From Apophysomyces variabilis (lineage: Eukaryota; Mucoromycota; Mucoromycetes; Mucorales; Mucoraceae), in contig MZZL01000405.1 of assembly GCA_002749535.1 (NCBI GenBank), positions 1,395,748-1,459,747 of the forward strand: DNA of 64,000 nt. The letters run 5' to 3'. Below, piece after piece: positions 47,701 through 58,508 of this stretch. Under the pieces are notes generated by a model. It was not told where the DNA came from and made no database searches. It worked only from the letters and a program-made list of their open reading frames with translations. The position numbers and the translations under genes were made by a program. The first letter of the stretch is position 1. Each line of letters starts with the position of its first letter.

Positions 47701-49767
47701 GGTGGTGCATATAACAGTAGCGAAGAGGAGAGCACTGGAGATGGATCTGAATCTGAGGACTATGATGCTCGAGATGAAGTGAGCGAGAATTGGAACGAGG
47801 GCGGTGAGGAAGGCCCGGTGACACGCAGCAGGGCAGGGCAAATCCGACGATCGCATTCAGCAGAGGATATGCGCAGTCCAAGAAGAGGTGGGCGTAGAGG
47901 GGGCGGCCGCGGTCGTGGCAGAGGACGGGGCCGTCCTGGGTCAAGTAGGGTCACGCGGAATACTCGCACTCGCGGGCATGATGCTCGAGACCGAAGTGAA
48001 GATGAAGATGAGCTTCCTGTGCGACCACGGCGACGACGAGTGACACGTATGTCGTACCTGGAGAGTGATCTTGATGACTCAGAGCCTGAGTTAATCGATG
48101 TAACGGAAGCGGATGAGTCGCAGCGCAGTGAATCTCCAGAAGCTGGTCCTTCCACAGAGGCAGAATATGTAGAGGAAGAATTAGCAGAGGAACCGGAACC
48201 CTCGTTGATAGATCGCAAAGGGAAAAGAAAGTTACGCTCTTTTATCGGAGAAGATAGTGATAAAGACTTTAAAGACGAGTCGAGTAGTCGTCCAGTAAAG
48301 CAGCAGCGAGTAACTAGAGAGTCATCACGGATTCTTCGGAATGTATCTAAACTTATCAAAGAACAGCCTGAGCCTGCTAAACCCGTACGAAGCGTAGGAA
48401 GACCGCGGCGGCAGCAACCGCGCAATCTGACGGCTGCCGAGATACCTCAATATGAGCCCATTGAATGGATAAAGTGCACCGAACGAACGCTATCCAAGTA
48501 TTTACCTCAGCTAGGCGACAGAATTGTCTTACTGGTCGAAGGTCACCGACAATACTGGGACATGTCGGAGATGGTGAGCCATTTCGATGAAAAACACGGG
48601 CCTGTTCAGAGCAACGAACCGGTTGTTTTCGGTACCGTTACTGGTATTAGTTGGCAAGTTGGACCACCTACTTTTTGTAGGTTAAAATTGCATATACAAG
48701 ATTTGGTGAATGTTCGCGACGTCTTGTTGAATCAAGCTGATTCTGTGTGGGCACCACGCGGGCGTGATGTGACCATTGACTACAGCGACGAGGACGGATG
48801 CCCGGAATTTATGGTTTTATGGGAGCGATTTATGGCATCTATGAGTATATTTACCCAGCTACAAACGGGGGAAAAGGTAGATGCCGTCTACGATGACGGA
48901 AAGTATACCGGTACTATATCCACAAGAAACACAAATGGAATGTATTGGAGACGGGCCAAATTGCCTAGCCCGTGGGCCTATTACCATGTGATATGGTAAG
49001 TTGTTTCTGCTTACTGATTAGGGTTTCTTCGATATGTTAATGTCATCTCACCTACAGGGATGACGATGAGTCACAGCCGGAAGACTTGAGTCCGTGGGAA
49101 CTGGTACCAAGCGGAGAGGACTTTTATGGACGCTATGATGTTGCTCCATCCATGTCGCGGCAAGAGTCACTGCGTGCCAAAGACACCTTGCGATGGTTGA
49201 TGTCTATCGAAGATTTTCAGTTATATGTCCAGCAAGTTAATTATTATGATTATCCGAATTATCTGTCCCAGATTGCATATCCTATCTGTCTGGATATGGT
49301 CAATGAGAGATTAGAGAATGGCTTTTATCGTCGTAAAGAGGTAATGAAGGGTGATGAAATATCATTCTTTATTCCTGATCGATCAAACTTTAGGCCATCA
49401 TAGATGATGTTGAGCTGATTCGAAAAAATGCACAGAAGTATAACCACGAATCATCAGCAGCTAACAAAAACGCGCAGAGAATGGCAAGCTTTTTCAAGTC
49501 ACGATTACTAAGTAAGTTGGTGTTTATTTTGAAATACACCAGGAGCTAACAGGGTTTGAAACCTTTCACAAAGAACCTCGGATGCCATTGTCTGTAGTTA
49601 GAGGAGCCAGGCGAAAGGCACAGTTGGAGGAATCGGATGATGAGTATCGCGAAGATGAAGGCCTAAACGAAGAAACGGAAGAGGAGGATTGTGATGAACA
49701 TGATGGTCGTGAAGAGGAAGACGACGATGATGATGACGAGTTTATCGACGACGATGATGATTACTGA
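44719..49767 (+). CDS. BRWD/PHIP-like chromatin protein: WD40 repeats plus bromodomain
   Basis: Fourteen exons: 44719-44868, 44919-45144, 45201-45286, 45332-45406, 45453-46147, 46203-46270, 46318-46851, 46901-46951, 46999-47171, 47228-47445, 47499-48995, 49058-49340, 49394-49511, 49553-49767; 1,462 residues. The N-terminus MYYLIAKFLAASPCKEAAQV matches the BRWD N-terminal helix pair. WD repeats follow (LSGHRNAVYCLAFD, IRGHQNVITDIAINQ, LEGHMGSVTDLAYS, LKGHRGETYAVECHP). Then an acidic and basic linker with GRGRGRGRP, an AT-hook-like stretch, and the crypto-Tudor part (LPQLGDRIVLLVEGH, GPPTFCRLKL, YYHVIWDDDESQPEDLSPWE). A bromodomain comes next (YPNYLSQIAYPICLDMVNER, ELIRKNAQKYN, with the acetyl-lysine Asn). 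The very acidic tail ends DEFIDDDDDY. Animal homologues have two bromodomains; here one is seen. Likely a nuclear histone reader. The start at 44719 follows an acceptor-like TCTAG, so an upstream start is possible. Confidence 0.88.
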
Positions 49768-50047
49768 GATAATTCGAGGGACTCCGCAGTATAAAACTTT
49801 GAATAGACAAAATACATGTATAAAAAGACATATAATAGCCGCCGCTTTGTTGAAAGAGTTACAGGGAGAGACTGCTGGGTCACTGCTCGGTGAGCACAGT
49901 AAGATTATCCAATGCTTTGCAAGAACCATAGCCAATACATGTGCTATAATGCTTTGCTATAAAAGCATCTATGTTACACGAGAAAAGAAAACGCAAACGG
50001 GATATATGGGTTGGATTTTTGCAGGCTCCATTATTTCGTTTTGAGTC

Positions 50048-50557
50048 ATGGCGAACGCGAATGAACTAGAGTTCGCTCCCGTTTCATTGGAGGATTTAGA
50101 TATTATTGCCGCTTTGGAAGCCATTTCCTTCCATCCGGACGAAGCAGCATCAAAAGAACAATTGGCAAAACGTATTGGCTATGCGACGCAAGAGGATGAC
50201 GCATTAATGGCGGTGGCACGGTATCATGGCCAATTGGTGGGCTATATTGCTACGACACTGACGAATGCACCGCTCGTCACCGACGAATCCATGTCGAGCC
50301 ATGAACCGGGTGGACAGACAGTATGTCTTCATGGCGTTTGCATTGCTCCCGAGTACCGTGGAAGAGGATGGGCCGTGGCTCTCATGCGCTATTGGATTCA
50401 GCAACTGAAACGCAAAAACAAATACAAACGCATCGCATTACTAAGTCGGCCTCAACTGACGGGATTGTATGAAACGGTTGGTTTTAGAACGTTGGGAAAA
50501 AGCGAGGTCGTTCATGGACCTGAGCCTTGGTATGATTGTGTCTTGGATCTGTCCTGA
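50048..50557 (+). CDS. GNAT N-acetyltransferase, arylalkylamine (serotonin) acetyltransferase-like
   Basis: A single exon of 169 residues. The central acetyl-CoA motif reads HGVCIAPEYRGRGWAVALMR (the RGRGxA loop), preceded by LVGYIATTL. The start LEFAPVSLEDLDIIAALEAI and the end LYETVGFRTLGKSEVVHGPE resemble fungal AANAT-like proteins (Paa1 type), which acetylate polyamines or arylalkylamines in the cytoplasm. The substrate cannot be read from sequence. The gene converges on the JmjC gene with 78 bp between stop codons. Confidence 0.82.
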   Translation: MANANELEFAPVSLEDLDIIAALEAISFHPDEAASKEQLAKRIGYATQEDDALMAVARYHGQLVGYIATTLTNAPLVTDESMSSHEPGGQTVCLHGVCIAPEYRGRGWAVALMRYWIQQLKRKNKYKRIALLSRPQLTGLYETVGFRTLGKSEVVHGPEPWYDCVLDLS

Positions 50558-50635
50558 TACAAAACAATAAAAAAAAGAACAAAAGAAATACGGAAGGTAG
50601 GAGACAGAGAGAGAGAGAAAGAGAGGGTGCTATTC

Positions 50636-52169
50636 CTAAGATAAGTTCTCTTCTTGTTTTTCTTGCTCTTCTTCTGATGAGCTTTCGTTGCCTGCACAGC
50701 GATCGCTTTGGCCATCCATTACCCCGGCGACAAGGCCGCGGAAAAGTCCCATAGATGGAAATATCATATTGGAGTAGTCCATATCATACCAATAATTAAT
50801 GGCAATGACGCCGTTTTCACCTTGTTGTAAAACTTGGTGGAACCATAAAGCTGTATAGGAGCAAGAGAAAAAGTTGAACATGATTGTCACCAAGCTTCGA
50901 TTCACTCTCCCAAAGGGTTGGCAAGGAAAATTCCCTTTTTTTTCTAATTTACCTGGCAAATAAAGCATATCACCTTCCTTCACGGTAACAATGATTGGGC
51001 GGGCATGTTTAAAACGAGGAAATCGTTCAAGATCTGGACGGAGTGGGTCAACCGGGATCCACGGGGTATGAGAACCTGACGGGATCAACTCTAATTGACC
51101 TGTCGTCTGATTCGGTGTGTATATAGCGTTCGGATAAAGGGATTCTAAAGACCATTTTTTTTTGCGGATTCGGTGCGTAATGCTCCGTTTAGTCAAGAAA
51201 ACAGGTCGACCACACGTCGATCTTTTGTACATTACCATGCATGCAGTAATACTCCGTCGGTGGAAGTAACACAAAGGTTTTTTGGCCCCGGACAACAGCA
51301 TAACAATTTTCGTACGGGTCTTTATGCAAGGATGTGATGCTCTTTTCATCACCGAACCAAAAATTAACAGCATCTGGCGACTTGCCTATGGTATAGAGAC
51401 CAAAGTTTAAATGGATTTGTGATCGAAGGTGAAACTTTACCTAATGCTTCACTACACCAGGTAATTTCCTCGTCAACATCATCTTGGAGCAAAGAAAATT
51501 CCACAGGCAAACTTCCATTTTGCAACGAAATATAATGTGCATGCTTGCTTGTGGTTTTGCCCTCGATAATGTCAATATATTGGTTCAATGGCATGGATTG
51601 TTCATAAGGCATGGCGAAGTATTCTCGAGCAGTTATCGGGTCATAAGTGACAGCATCTGCATAACTAACAAGGGCGTCATATTTTTTTGGGGTTGATATA
51701 ATGTCTGTTCTTATTACCCATTTGGTGTGGCTAAAGAGAAAAGAATTAGGTCATTCCTATGCATCGTACATTATACTGTCGCTCTATCACTTACTTGCCA
51801 CGGTCACCGTATGATCGCCCATTTTGTTGCGCAGATAATCATTTGTCCACAAGTGATTAGCGGGCCAATGATTGAAAGCGTCTATCGACCTTAGCTTTTG
51901 AGTCATCCTGCTTATACTAAAATGGCTGAAAGAAAAAAAGAAAACCTTTGATAATAGCGGGTCTGTTAGGATGGACACTTGTTCGCAAGAATTCCAGGGG
52001 AGTTGGAGGTGAAGGGTACACATGAACATAAGACCCATTGATGTCTTTTTTTTTTCACAATGTAATTTTTTTTTATTTAGATAAATATTGTTTTCATTGT
52101 AATACTATCATCATCATAACAAAACCAACCTTGGTATTCTCGAATAAAATTAATAAATGCTTGGTCCAT
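50636..52169 (-). CDS. JMJD7-like JmjC-domain hydroxylase/peptidase
   Basis: Eight exons on the minus strand: 52130-52169, 51946-52044, 51795-51881, 51718-51730, 51441-51664, 51236-51373, 50953-51144 and 50636-50850; 335 residues. Blocks in order: [124 protein letters not shown] and [10 protein letters not shown]. The iron ligands of the HxD...H set are His and Asp in LHKDPYEN and His in WFHQV. The human homologue hydroxylates lysine in DRG GTPases and has been reported as a histone peptidase; the same role is likely but unproven here. Exon 4 is only 13 nt and is needed to keep the frame (TTPNG). The gene shares an upstream region with eS17. Confidence 0.88.
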
Positions 52170-52381
52170 CACTGGCTGCTGAGCACAAGAAAGCGGTGAG
52201 AGAGTAAAAGAAAACGGAAACAAGAGGACAAAACGAGAAGAGAAAGATAGGGAGAAAGAGAGCGATCGGACTCGCAAGCCACAGGATGGATTCAAGAAAT
52301 CGGAGTTTCATTCTCCAATATGAGTGGGTCCATTCCTTTGGCATCCCCTTCTTTCCTCCTTCTACCCTATCGCTTTACACC
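52170..52381. promoter_or_regulatory. Shared divergent promoter region of the JMJD7-like gene and eS17
   Basis: Only 212 bp separate the two start codons, which point away from each other. The minus-strand sequence is CT-rich (52190-52270), as is common upstream of fungal ribosomal protein genes. A joint control of both genes is an inference from the spacing. Confidence 0.55.
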
Positions 52382-53267
52382 ATGGTATGTCAAAACCTTT
52401 TGTCGTTGATAAGAGAGATATCTGAGATTGCTTGAATCTATAAATCAATCAATGAATGGATGGATCGAATCAACCGACGGATGGATGGATGGATGGAGAT
52501 GAACAAGAGAAATTGGAAAAGGATGGAAATAGTAAACCTGTATCCTCTCCATGTAGGGCCGCGTTAGAACCAAGACCGTCAAGAAGGCTTCCCGCGTTGT
52601 CATCGAAAAGTACTACCCCCGTCTTACTTTGGACTTCCAGACCAACAAGCGCATTCTCGATGAGGTTGCCATTCTTCAGTCCAAGCGTCTCCGCAACAAG
52701 ATTGCTGGTTTCACCACCCACTTGATGAAGCGTATCTCCCGTGGTCCCGTCCGCGGTATCTCCTTCAAGTTGCAAGAAGAAGAACGTGAACGTCGTGACA
52801 ACTACGTTCCCGAAGTCTCTGCTTTGGACACCTCCGTCATTGAGGTTGATCCCCAGACTGAGGTAAATATTTGGTGTTTGAATTATTTTACATTTTTTGT
52901 GCGTCCGTACGCATGCTTGTGTCTCGCTTTGTTCAAGATGGGCATAGCAAAAAAAAATCAAAAAAAAGAAAGAAAAAGTGGGGCAAAAGCCATGCGCGCG
53001 GTGGGATCTTTCGATGGCCAAATTTTTTCTCTCTTTCGCTATAATTTCTTTTTATACTTTTTATCTTGAGGTGTCAAGATTCCACCGCGCACAATTTGGC
53101 TTAATACTTTTTGTTTGTTTTTTTTTCTCTAGGAATTGCTCAAGTCGCTTCACTTTGAAAACCTTCCTGGTGTCCGTGTGACCGCTCCTGCACCCGCTTT
53201 CGACCCCAAGGCAAGCCGTGGACGCCGTGACAACCGTGGTCCCCGCAAGGCCGAAGCTCAGGCCTAA
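52382..53267 (+). CDS. RPS17: 40S ribosomal protein eS17
   Basis: A component of the small ribosomal subunit. Three exons: 52382-52384, 52557-52862 and 53133-53267; 147 residues. The first exon holds just the start codon, as is common in fungal ribosomal protein genes. The protein begins [20 protein letters not shown] and continues with [39 protein letters not shown] and [19 protein letters not shown], all nearly invariant in the family. The first intron (172 nt) contains a GATG repeat, the second is 270 nt; both are long for this window. Confidence 0.96.
52478..52498 (+). repeat. GATG microsatellite in the first intron of eS17
   Basis: About four to five perfect tandem GATG units after a looser ATGGATGG stretch. 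A shorter similar tract lies at about 55740-55755 in a chitinase intron. Confidence 0.7.
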
Positions 53268-53985
53268 AATCTCCTTTTTTAGTATGAAAGAGGTCACTCC
53301 ATCTTAATAAAAAAGAATGGTTCTTTTTTTTATTGAGTAATTTTACCAGGGAATCATTGGGCGGGAAATCATAAATTTGGTTTAGAATGGGCAGGAGGAC
53401 AGTCAAAGAGATACCCGTGCGTGTGATGTGTGCGTATGTGTCTTTCTATCTATCTAGGTGTTGTCAATGGACTGCTCCGTAGAAAGAAAAATAAGAAAGA
53501 TATGCAAACCATCATCATATTCCTATCACATTGGATCTTCAAATGATATGTGATTCATTCGATCATACAAATTTCCATGTCAATCCTTTGACAATCATGG
53601 GCAATTCCATTTCCTTTCAAACACTAAGATCGTTACCTTTATGGTCTTGTCACTTTTTGACAAAACATTTCTATGCACGGACATTCCCCTATGTCCCTTC
53701 CCTCCCCCCAAAGTTCTTCTGATTTGTCCTTCGATGTCATACCCCTCGTACCTGCTGGTGTCCATTACGGCTTTTTTCTTCCTTCTTGATCGAAGTAGGG
53801 TTGATCATGACAAGAAATAGTACAAAAAAGGACAATCTGTCATTTCGGTCTCTTCTTAGAGGAATCAGTATAAAAGAAGCACGGAAACCCAACCTGTCAT
53901 GGAGAAAATCATAAAGAAAGACGATTCTCTTTATATCTGTCTAGACTAAGTCTCATCACACAGGAATCACACCAAAACAAAAGAA
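53268..53985. other. Intergenic: eS17 3' flank and chitinase promoter
   Basis: No gene. The stop of eS17 is followed by AATAAAA-like signals near 53307. The right end carries the TATA box of the chitinase gene. Confidence 0.5.
53869..53875 (+). promoter_or_regulatory. TATA box of the chitinase gene
   Basis: TATAAAA about 115 nt before the ATG at 53986, in a plausible position for a fungal core promoter. Confidence 0.5.
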
Positions 53986-56081
53986 ATGCAGTTATCTCTT
54001 TCTTCTTGGTCTTTCGCCCTTCTCGTAGCTGCTGCGGTTGTTCTCCCCTCGAATGTCCGAGCATTCGACGACGGCGGCCATGGTAACCTGCTTCTTTACT
54101 GGTAAGAAAGAAAGTAGCGAAAACTTTGTATAGGTAGATAGTCAATGCTTGCTTTTAGGGGGCAAAACTCTGCTGGTGTAGGCGGCCTAGCGCAACAACA
54201 GGTAACTCGACTGCTTTCCGTTTTCGGTCTTTTATTCTGAGCATACTGTTAAACTAACACGATTTGCTTTTTGGTTTCCTTGTAATAGAGACTATCCACT
54301 TATTGTCAAGACGATACGACCGATGTATTTGCCATTGCTTTTCTGCATCAGTTCGGTAAAGGAAAACGAAAAGAAAGAAGAATCCCTTCTTTTAAGATTC
54401 AATGTCTTTTGTTTCACGGTGTGCTCATCAGTTTATAAAACAAAAAAAATTGCAGGTAGTGGCAAGCAGATCGCTTTTGATTTGGCCAATGCTAGTAACA
54501 ATTGTACTGGGTTGATTGAAGGTAAAGCAAACATGGAAAGGCGAAACTGTTCCTCACATTCAACTTTAGGAACCCAACTGATGAATTGCCCTCAAGTGGA
54601 AGAAGATATCAAGCTATGTCAGTCCAAAGGAAAAAAGATCTTACTTTCCATGGGAGGAGCGACAGGTAGTTATAGCTTGGATAATGAGCAAGATGGTGTG
54701 ACACTAGCGGACGATCTGTGGGCCACGTTTGGAAATGGCGGTGGCAAGGCACGACCTTTCGGCAGTGCTGTGATTGACGGGTTTGATTTGGATCTTGAAG
54801 GAGGTGGTAGCAAAGGCTATGTGAACTTTGTCAATAAGATGCGCGAACATTTTGGTAAGAACAGAAACTTTCTGTCTGTCTGCCTCGCTCACACACCGAT
54901 GAACACGTTCTTGCCTCCTTTAGCCTCGGATAAATCGAAAAAGTACTATATTTCTGCCGCTCCTCAATGTCCTTTTCCTGATGCTTACCTTGGCGACGTA
55001 TTAAATTCTGCTTCACTGGACATTCTTTCGTAAGTTGTCTCTTTTCTATTTTGTTTGTACGTTGTTCCTTGTGACTTTAATTAACCAGCAGAATTCTGTT
55101 TTACTTACAGTATTCAATTCTACAACAACGTAAGTAGAAAGGCCGCTGAAAATGGAAAAGCTGGGTTCTAACGCAGGTATAATGATGTATTTCTATAGTA
55201 CTGCAGCGTGAATAATAAAGACCAGTTCAATTATGCCGTCTGGGATGACTGGGCGCGAACAAAGTCTGTCAACAAAGATGTCAAGCTTTACGTTGGCGTT
55301 CCTGGATCTCCTACAGCAGCCACTTCTGGATATGCTTCCATCGACACCATGAAAAGTACGATCGACAGCCTGCAAAAACAGTACCCTTCTTTTGCTGGTG
55401 TCATGATGTGGGATGCATCGCAAGCTTATGGCAATCGAGATGGGTCACCCCACTATGCTGGGGCCATTTCGCAAATATTAAAAAGGTATTTTAAAACAAA
55501 AAGATAGCAAGCCAAAAGATGGCAGTTGGACAAGGGGAAAGAAAGAAAAAGGAATAGTGCGGGTGCTTAATGTCTCATGTTTGTGTCAAAATGAAATAGC
55601 AACAAGAAATACCATCGATCTACCTCGACTGGCCCCGGCTCCACTTCTTCATCGGCAAGTTCCAAGCCTTCTACTACCAAGGATCAGCCAAGTTCAACCT
55701 CCAGGTATGGAAGTATAGAGAGAGAGATGAAGAAAGGGAGGGATGGATGGATGGCGTATCTAGGATATGGTGTGATTTTTGAAACCTTATGCACACGCGC
55801 CTGGGTGTGATCGGTGCCTGATTAGTTTTCCGTATTCTCAATTTTGGTTTAGTGCTCCTCCTTCATCTTCACCATCCACGCCACCTTCGCATGGATCGCC
55901 CTGTGGGGACGCATATAAATTGACTTGCAGTGGTAGAAGCTATGCCGAATGTGTCTATGGTCGATGGGTTGTTCGTCCCTGTGCAGGTGGCCTGGTTTGT
56001 CGTGATTCGGCCACTCTCGGTGCTCAGTGTGGTTATCCTGAAACACGAAAACATCGAAGAAGAAGCCATTTCAGAAAGTAA
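53986..56081 (+). CDS. Secreted class III chitinase (GH18) with Ser/Thr linker and chitin-binding tail
   Basis: Hydrolyses chitin at the cell wall. Nine exons: 53986-54101, 54159-54201, 54289-54355, 54456-54521, 54570-55029, 55111-55129, 55199-55485, 55600-55704 and 55853-56081; 463 residues. The signal peptide is MQLSLSSWSFALLVAAAVV with cleavage near VRA. The core has LLLYWGQNSAGVGG, CQSKGKKILLSMGGATGSY, the catalytic DGFDLDLEGG (DxxDxDxE with the acid Glu), YISAAPQCPFPDAY, IQFYNN and GVMMWDASQA. A Ser/Thr/Pro-rich linker leads to CGDAYKLTCSGRSYAECVYG and CAGGLVCRD, like a CBM19-type chitin-binding module. The tail ends in basic residues. I split the frame at 54522-54569 as an intron because it restores the family sequence CTGLIEGTQLMNCPQ. 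The 19-nt exon 6 is small but in phase. Confidence 0.9.
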
Positions 56082-57521
56082 TCCCATGGAAACAGAAAAG
56101 TGTAACTAAGGTCATACAACAATGACCTAATGCCAAGCAAAACAGAACGACAAAAAAGAAAAGAAAATAACACCAATTTATATTATGTGTTATGTTGTAT
56201 TATTATTTGGTACACACTCCTAAAGCTTCAGCTATATATTATTAAATAAGCGTTTTTTTGCCTTGAAGCGGAAAGACTGAACAAGACATTGCGAACGGAC
56301 CATGTTCGGGTGTTGTGCCGTCTTTGTCATGTTAAACACTAGTTCCGTTATGTACCCCATTCTCAAACATTAAACCGTTCTTTTCGTTTTTGCTCTTTTT
56401 GTCTTTCCTTCCCTTTCTTAGCTAAAGCAAAAAGAAGGTTCATTAACTAGAGAGAAAATCAACTATGCCTTCTTCTAAGCGTTTCTCTAGCATATTAGTC
56501 CCATGATCAAGGAATTTTCGGCCGTTTAGATGTTAAACGAAGATCAATATTGACTTTCTAAGGATCGCTCTTCCCAAAATGTCCTACAAATAATTACTCG
56601 TTTAAGTGGATGATCTAGATTTCATACGGCATTATTTTCCTAATAGAGATGAAAAACGAACTGTACGCTTAGTCTCCAGGTTACGAAAGAATAGAAAAGG
56701 TGTAAAGACAAGTAAAAGGAATCAGAAGATATGAAACATTAAAAGGAGACAAGGCACGGAGAGATCGCAGATCGTTCCAGAGGCAGAAATGTCCTATTTG
56801 TGACACATAATGAAAGAGGGTTGTCTTAGTGACAAAAGGAAGAGAGAGAGATGGATGGCATACCGGAAATATTTTATTACGTTTGAAAATGCCTTACGTA
56901 AAAAGTATGGCTGTACAGACTTCTGTTGCCATATTAGGGAATTAATGCTGCGTATCCTGTTAATCACAGTCGTGCAACGTGCTCGATGTTGGTGCCGACA
57001 GAAGACAAGTGTTACATCTGAAATCTTTTATATTCGACTTTGTGCTACTATGCACCCCAAATGCTGTGTCTATTTCTTGACGTCTTTAGAGATAGAAATC
57101 CCTCTGTTTATTCCTCTTTCTCTCTCAAACATTGTCCTCCAATCCTTCCTGACCCAACTCTATTACAATTACAAGGTTTCTTGGAAAGCTTAGTATCACA
57201 TAACATATATGTCCTTCTACATACGTGCAAATGTATTTATTATTAACATAAAAGAAAACAAAAGAAAAAGGAATGAAACAAAACAGCAACGTATAACAAA
57301 TGAGGTAATTTCTCCTTTTCTCTTTCTTTGCCATAGGTTAAAAAAACGAAAAGGAAGAAAAAAGCAGGGATGAGTGGAGGAACAAAGGAGGGGCCGGGGA
57401 AGGGAAGAAAGTGCCCATGCTGAATGTCAAGAGCTCAATCGATCAAACAATAATGATAGTAATAATAATAATAATAACGCTTTCTTAGAGCATCCCATAA
57501 ATCTTTTGGCAGTTGTGGTGA
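56082..57521. other. Intergenic
   Basis: 3' flanks of two convergent genes (chitinase and GATA factor). No gene seen. An AAT/ATA-type trinucleotide run lies at about 57448-57478. Confidence 0.5.
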
Positions 57522-58508
57522 CTATTTTGTTGATGTTCTGTTTGAAGACCGTCTTCGCTTTTTGTGTGTGGATGTCCGGTTTCGCTTCTTGATCACATCG
57601 GTTTTTAAACAACGAGGACGAACGGTTCCGTGCAATTTGAAGAATAATCCACATGCATTGCATAGAGGCTCGCCTTTCGAATTACGGCGCCATAAAGGAG
57701 TACATTGCGTATCGCAATTGGTACATTGAGTAGCACGATGTTCTCTTTTTGCCGACGGCACATCATTTTGTGCTGGTGGCGATGGACGATCGTCTTGCTC
57801 TCTTGGATCGATTTCGTTGCTCGTAGTACTACTACTACTAATACTAATATTGCTGCTGCTGATGGTTTCTTCCATACAGGTACTATTGTTCTTGCTTGAA
57901 AAAGAGACGGTATGATTAGAATTTGCGGGTAAATGGCTAATATGAAAAGGGTATTGATCTCCCTCCATTTTTCCTTCTTCTTGGTCTTCTTCTACTACTA
58001 GTTTTGTTGGTATGCCTTGAAGAGGCCATGCAGTACGCTCGTTTCCAGGCGTCAGCATGGGTGTAGGGAAGACGCCGTTCAATGAATTCAAAAACCCAAA
58101 GTTCGTAAGTGCCATATCGTCATATGTTTCGCTACATAGCGTAAGGTCGACTGATGTATGATGATCGTGACGTTCTCGGAATCTTGGGCACCCCATCGTA
58201 CCCATCATGTAGGTATGTTCTGGTATGGTTGTCAATAAAGGCGTATTCAATGAGCCAAGATGCGTCTGCACGTGTCTGGGTTTAGTGGCTAGCATATGTG
58301 GATATCTTCCTGCATATGGAGGCTGCTGTTGCTGGTATATCGGTGTCGCTGAAAACATGTGACTATGGTGGTTTGTCTGCTCATGTATTTCCTGACGCGC
58401 CATAGCAGGCATTGGGTGCTCTATTCGCGCGTTTTCCCAATCTAATTGCGGATAGTTCATATACAACGGCATTCGTTGTGGTTCTTGGTAATTGAGGTAA
58501 GTAAACAT
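57522..58508 (-). CDS. GATA-type zinc finger transcription factor
   Basis: A single exon of 328 residues on the minus strand. The one GATA finger near residues 262-290 reads [20 protein letters not shown] then [13 protein letters not shown], with the CxxC-x17-18-CxxC spacing of fungal factors; a basic tail ([21 protein letters not shown]) follows. The N-terminal two thirds are polar, rich in Met, Pro, His and Ser, with acidic [12 protein letters not shown] and a Ser run, typical of a regulatory region. Single-finger fungal GATA proteins act in nitrogen control, light response or iron control; which one cannot be told. A third Cys inside the knuckle (TQC) where Thr is common is a small oddity. 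Confidence 0.88.
   Translation of the reverse strand: MFTYLNYQEPQRMPLYMNYPQLDWENARIEHPMPAMARQEIHEQTNHHSHMFSATPIYQQQQPPYAGRYPHMLATKPRHVQTHLGSLNTPLLTTIPEHTYMMGTMGCPRFRERHDHHTSVDLTLCSETYDDMALTNFGFLNSLNGVFPTPMLTPGNERTAWPLQGIPTKLVVEEDQEEGKMEGDQYPFHISHLPANSNHTVSFSSKNNSTCMEETISSSNISISSSSTTSNEIDPREQDDRPSPPAQNDVPSAKREHRATQCTNCDTQCTPLWRRNSKGEPLCNACGLFFKLHGTVRPRCLKTDVIKKRNRTSTHKKRRRSSNRTSTK

Noticed and set aside
47501..48425. Minus-strand open frames opposite the BRWD-like gene
   Set aside because: Antisense shadows of the Arg/Glu-rich linker; the plus-strand reading has clear family domains.
52470..53021. Minus-strand frame opposite eS17
   Set aside because: Shadow of a highly conserved ribosomal protein gene.
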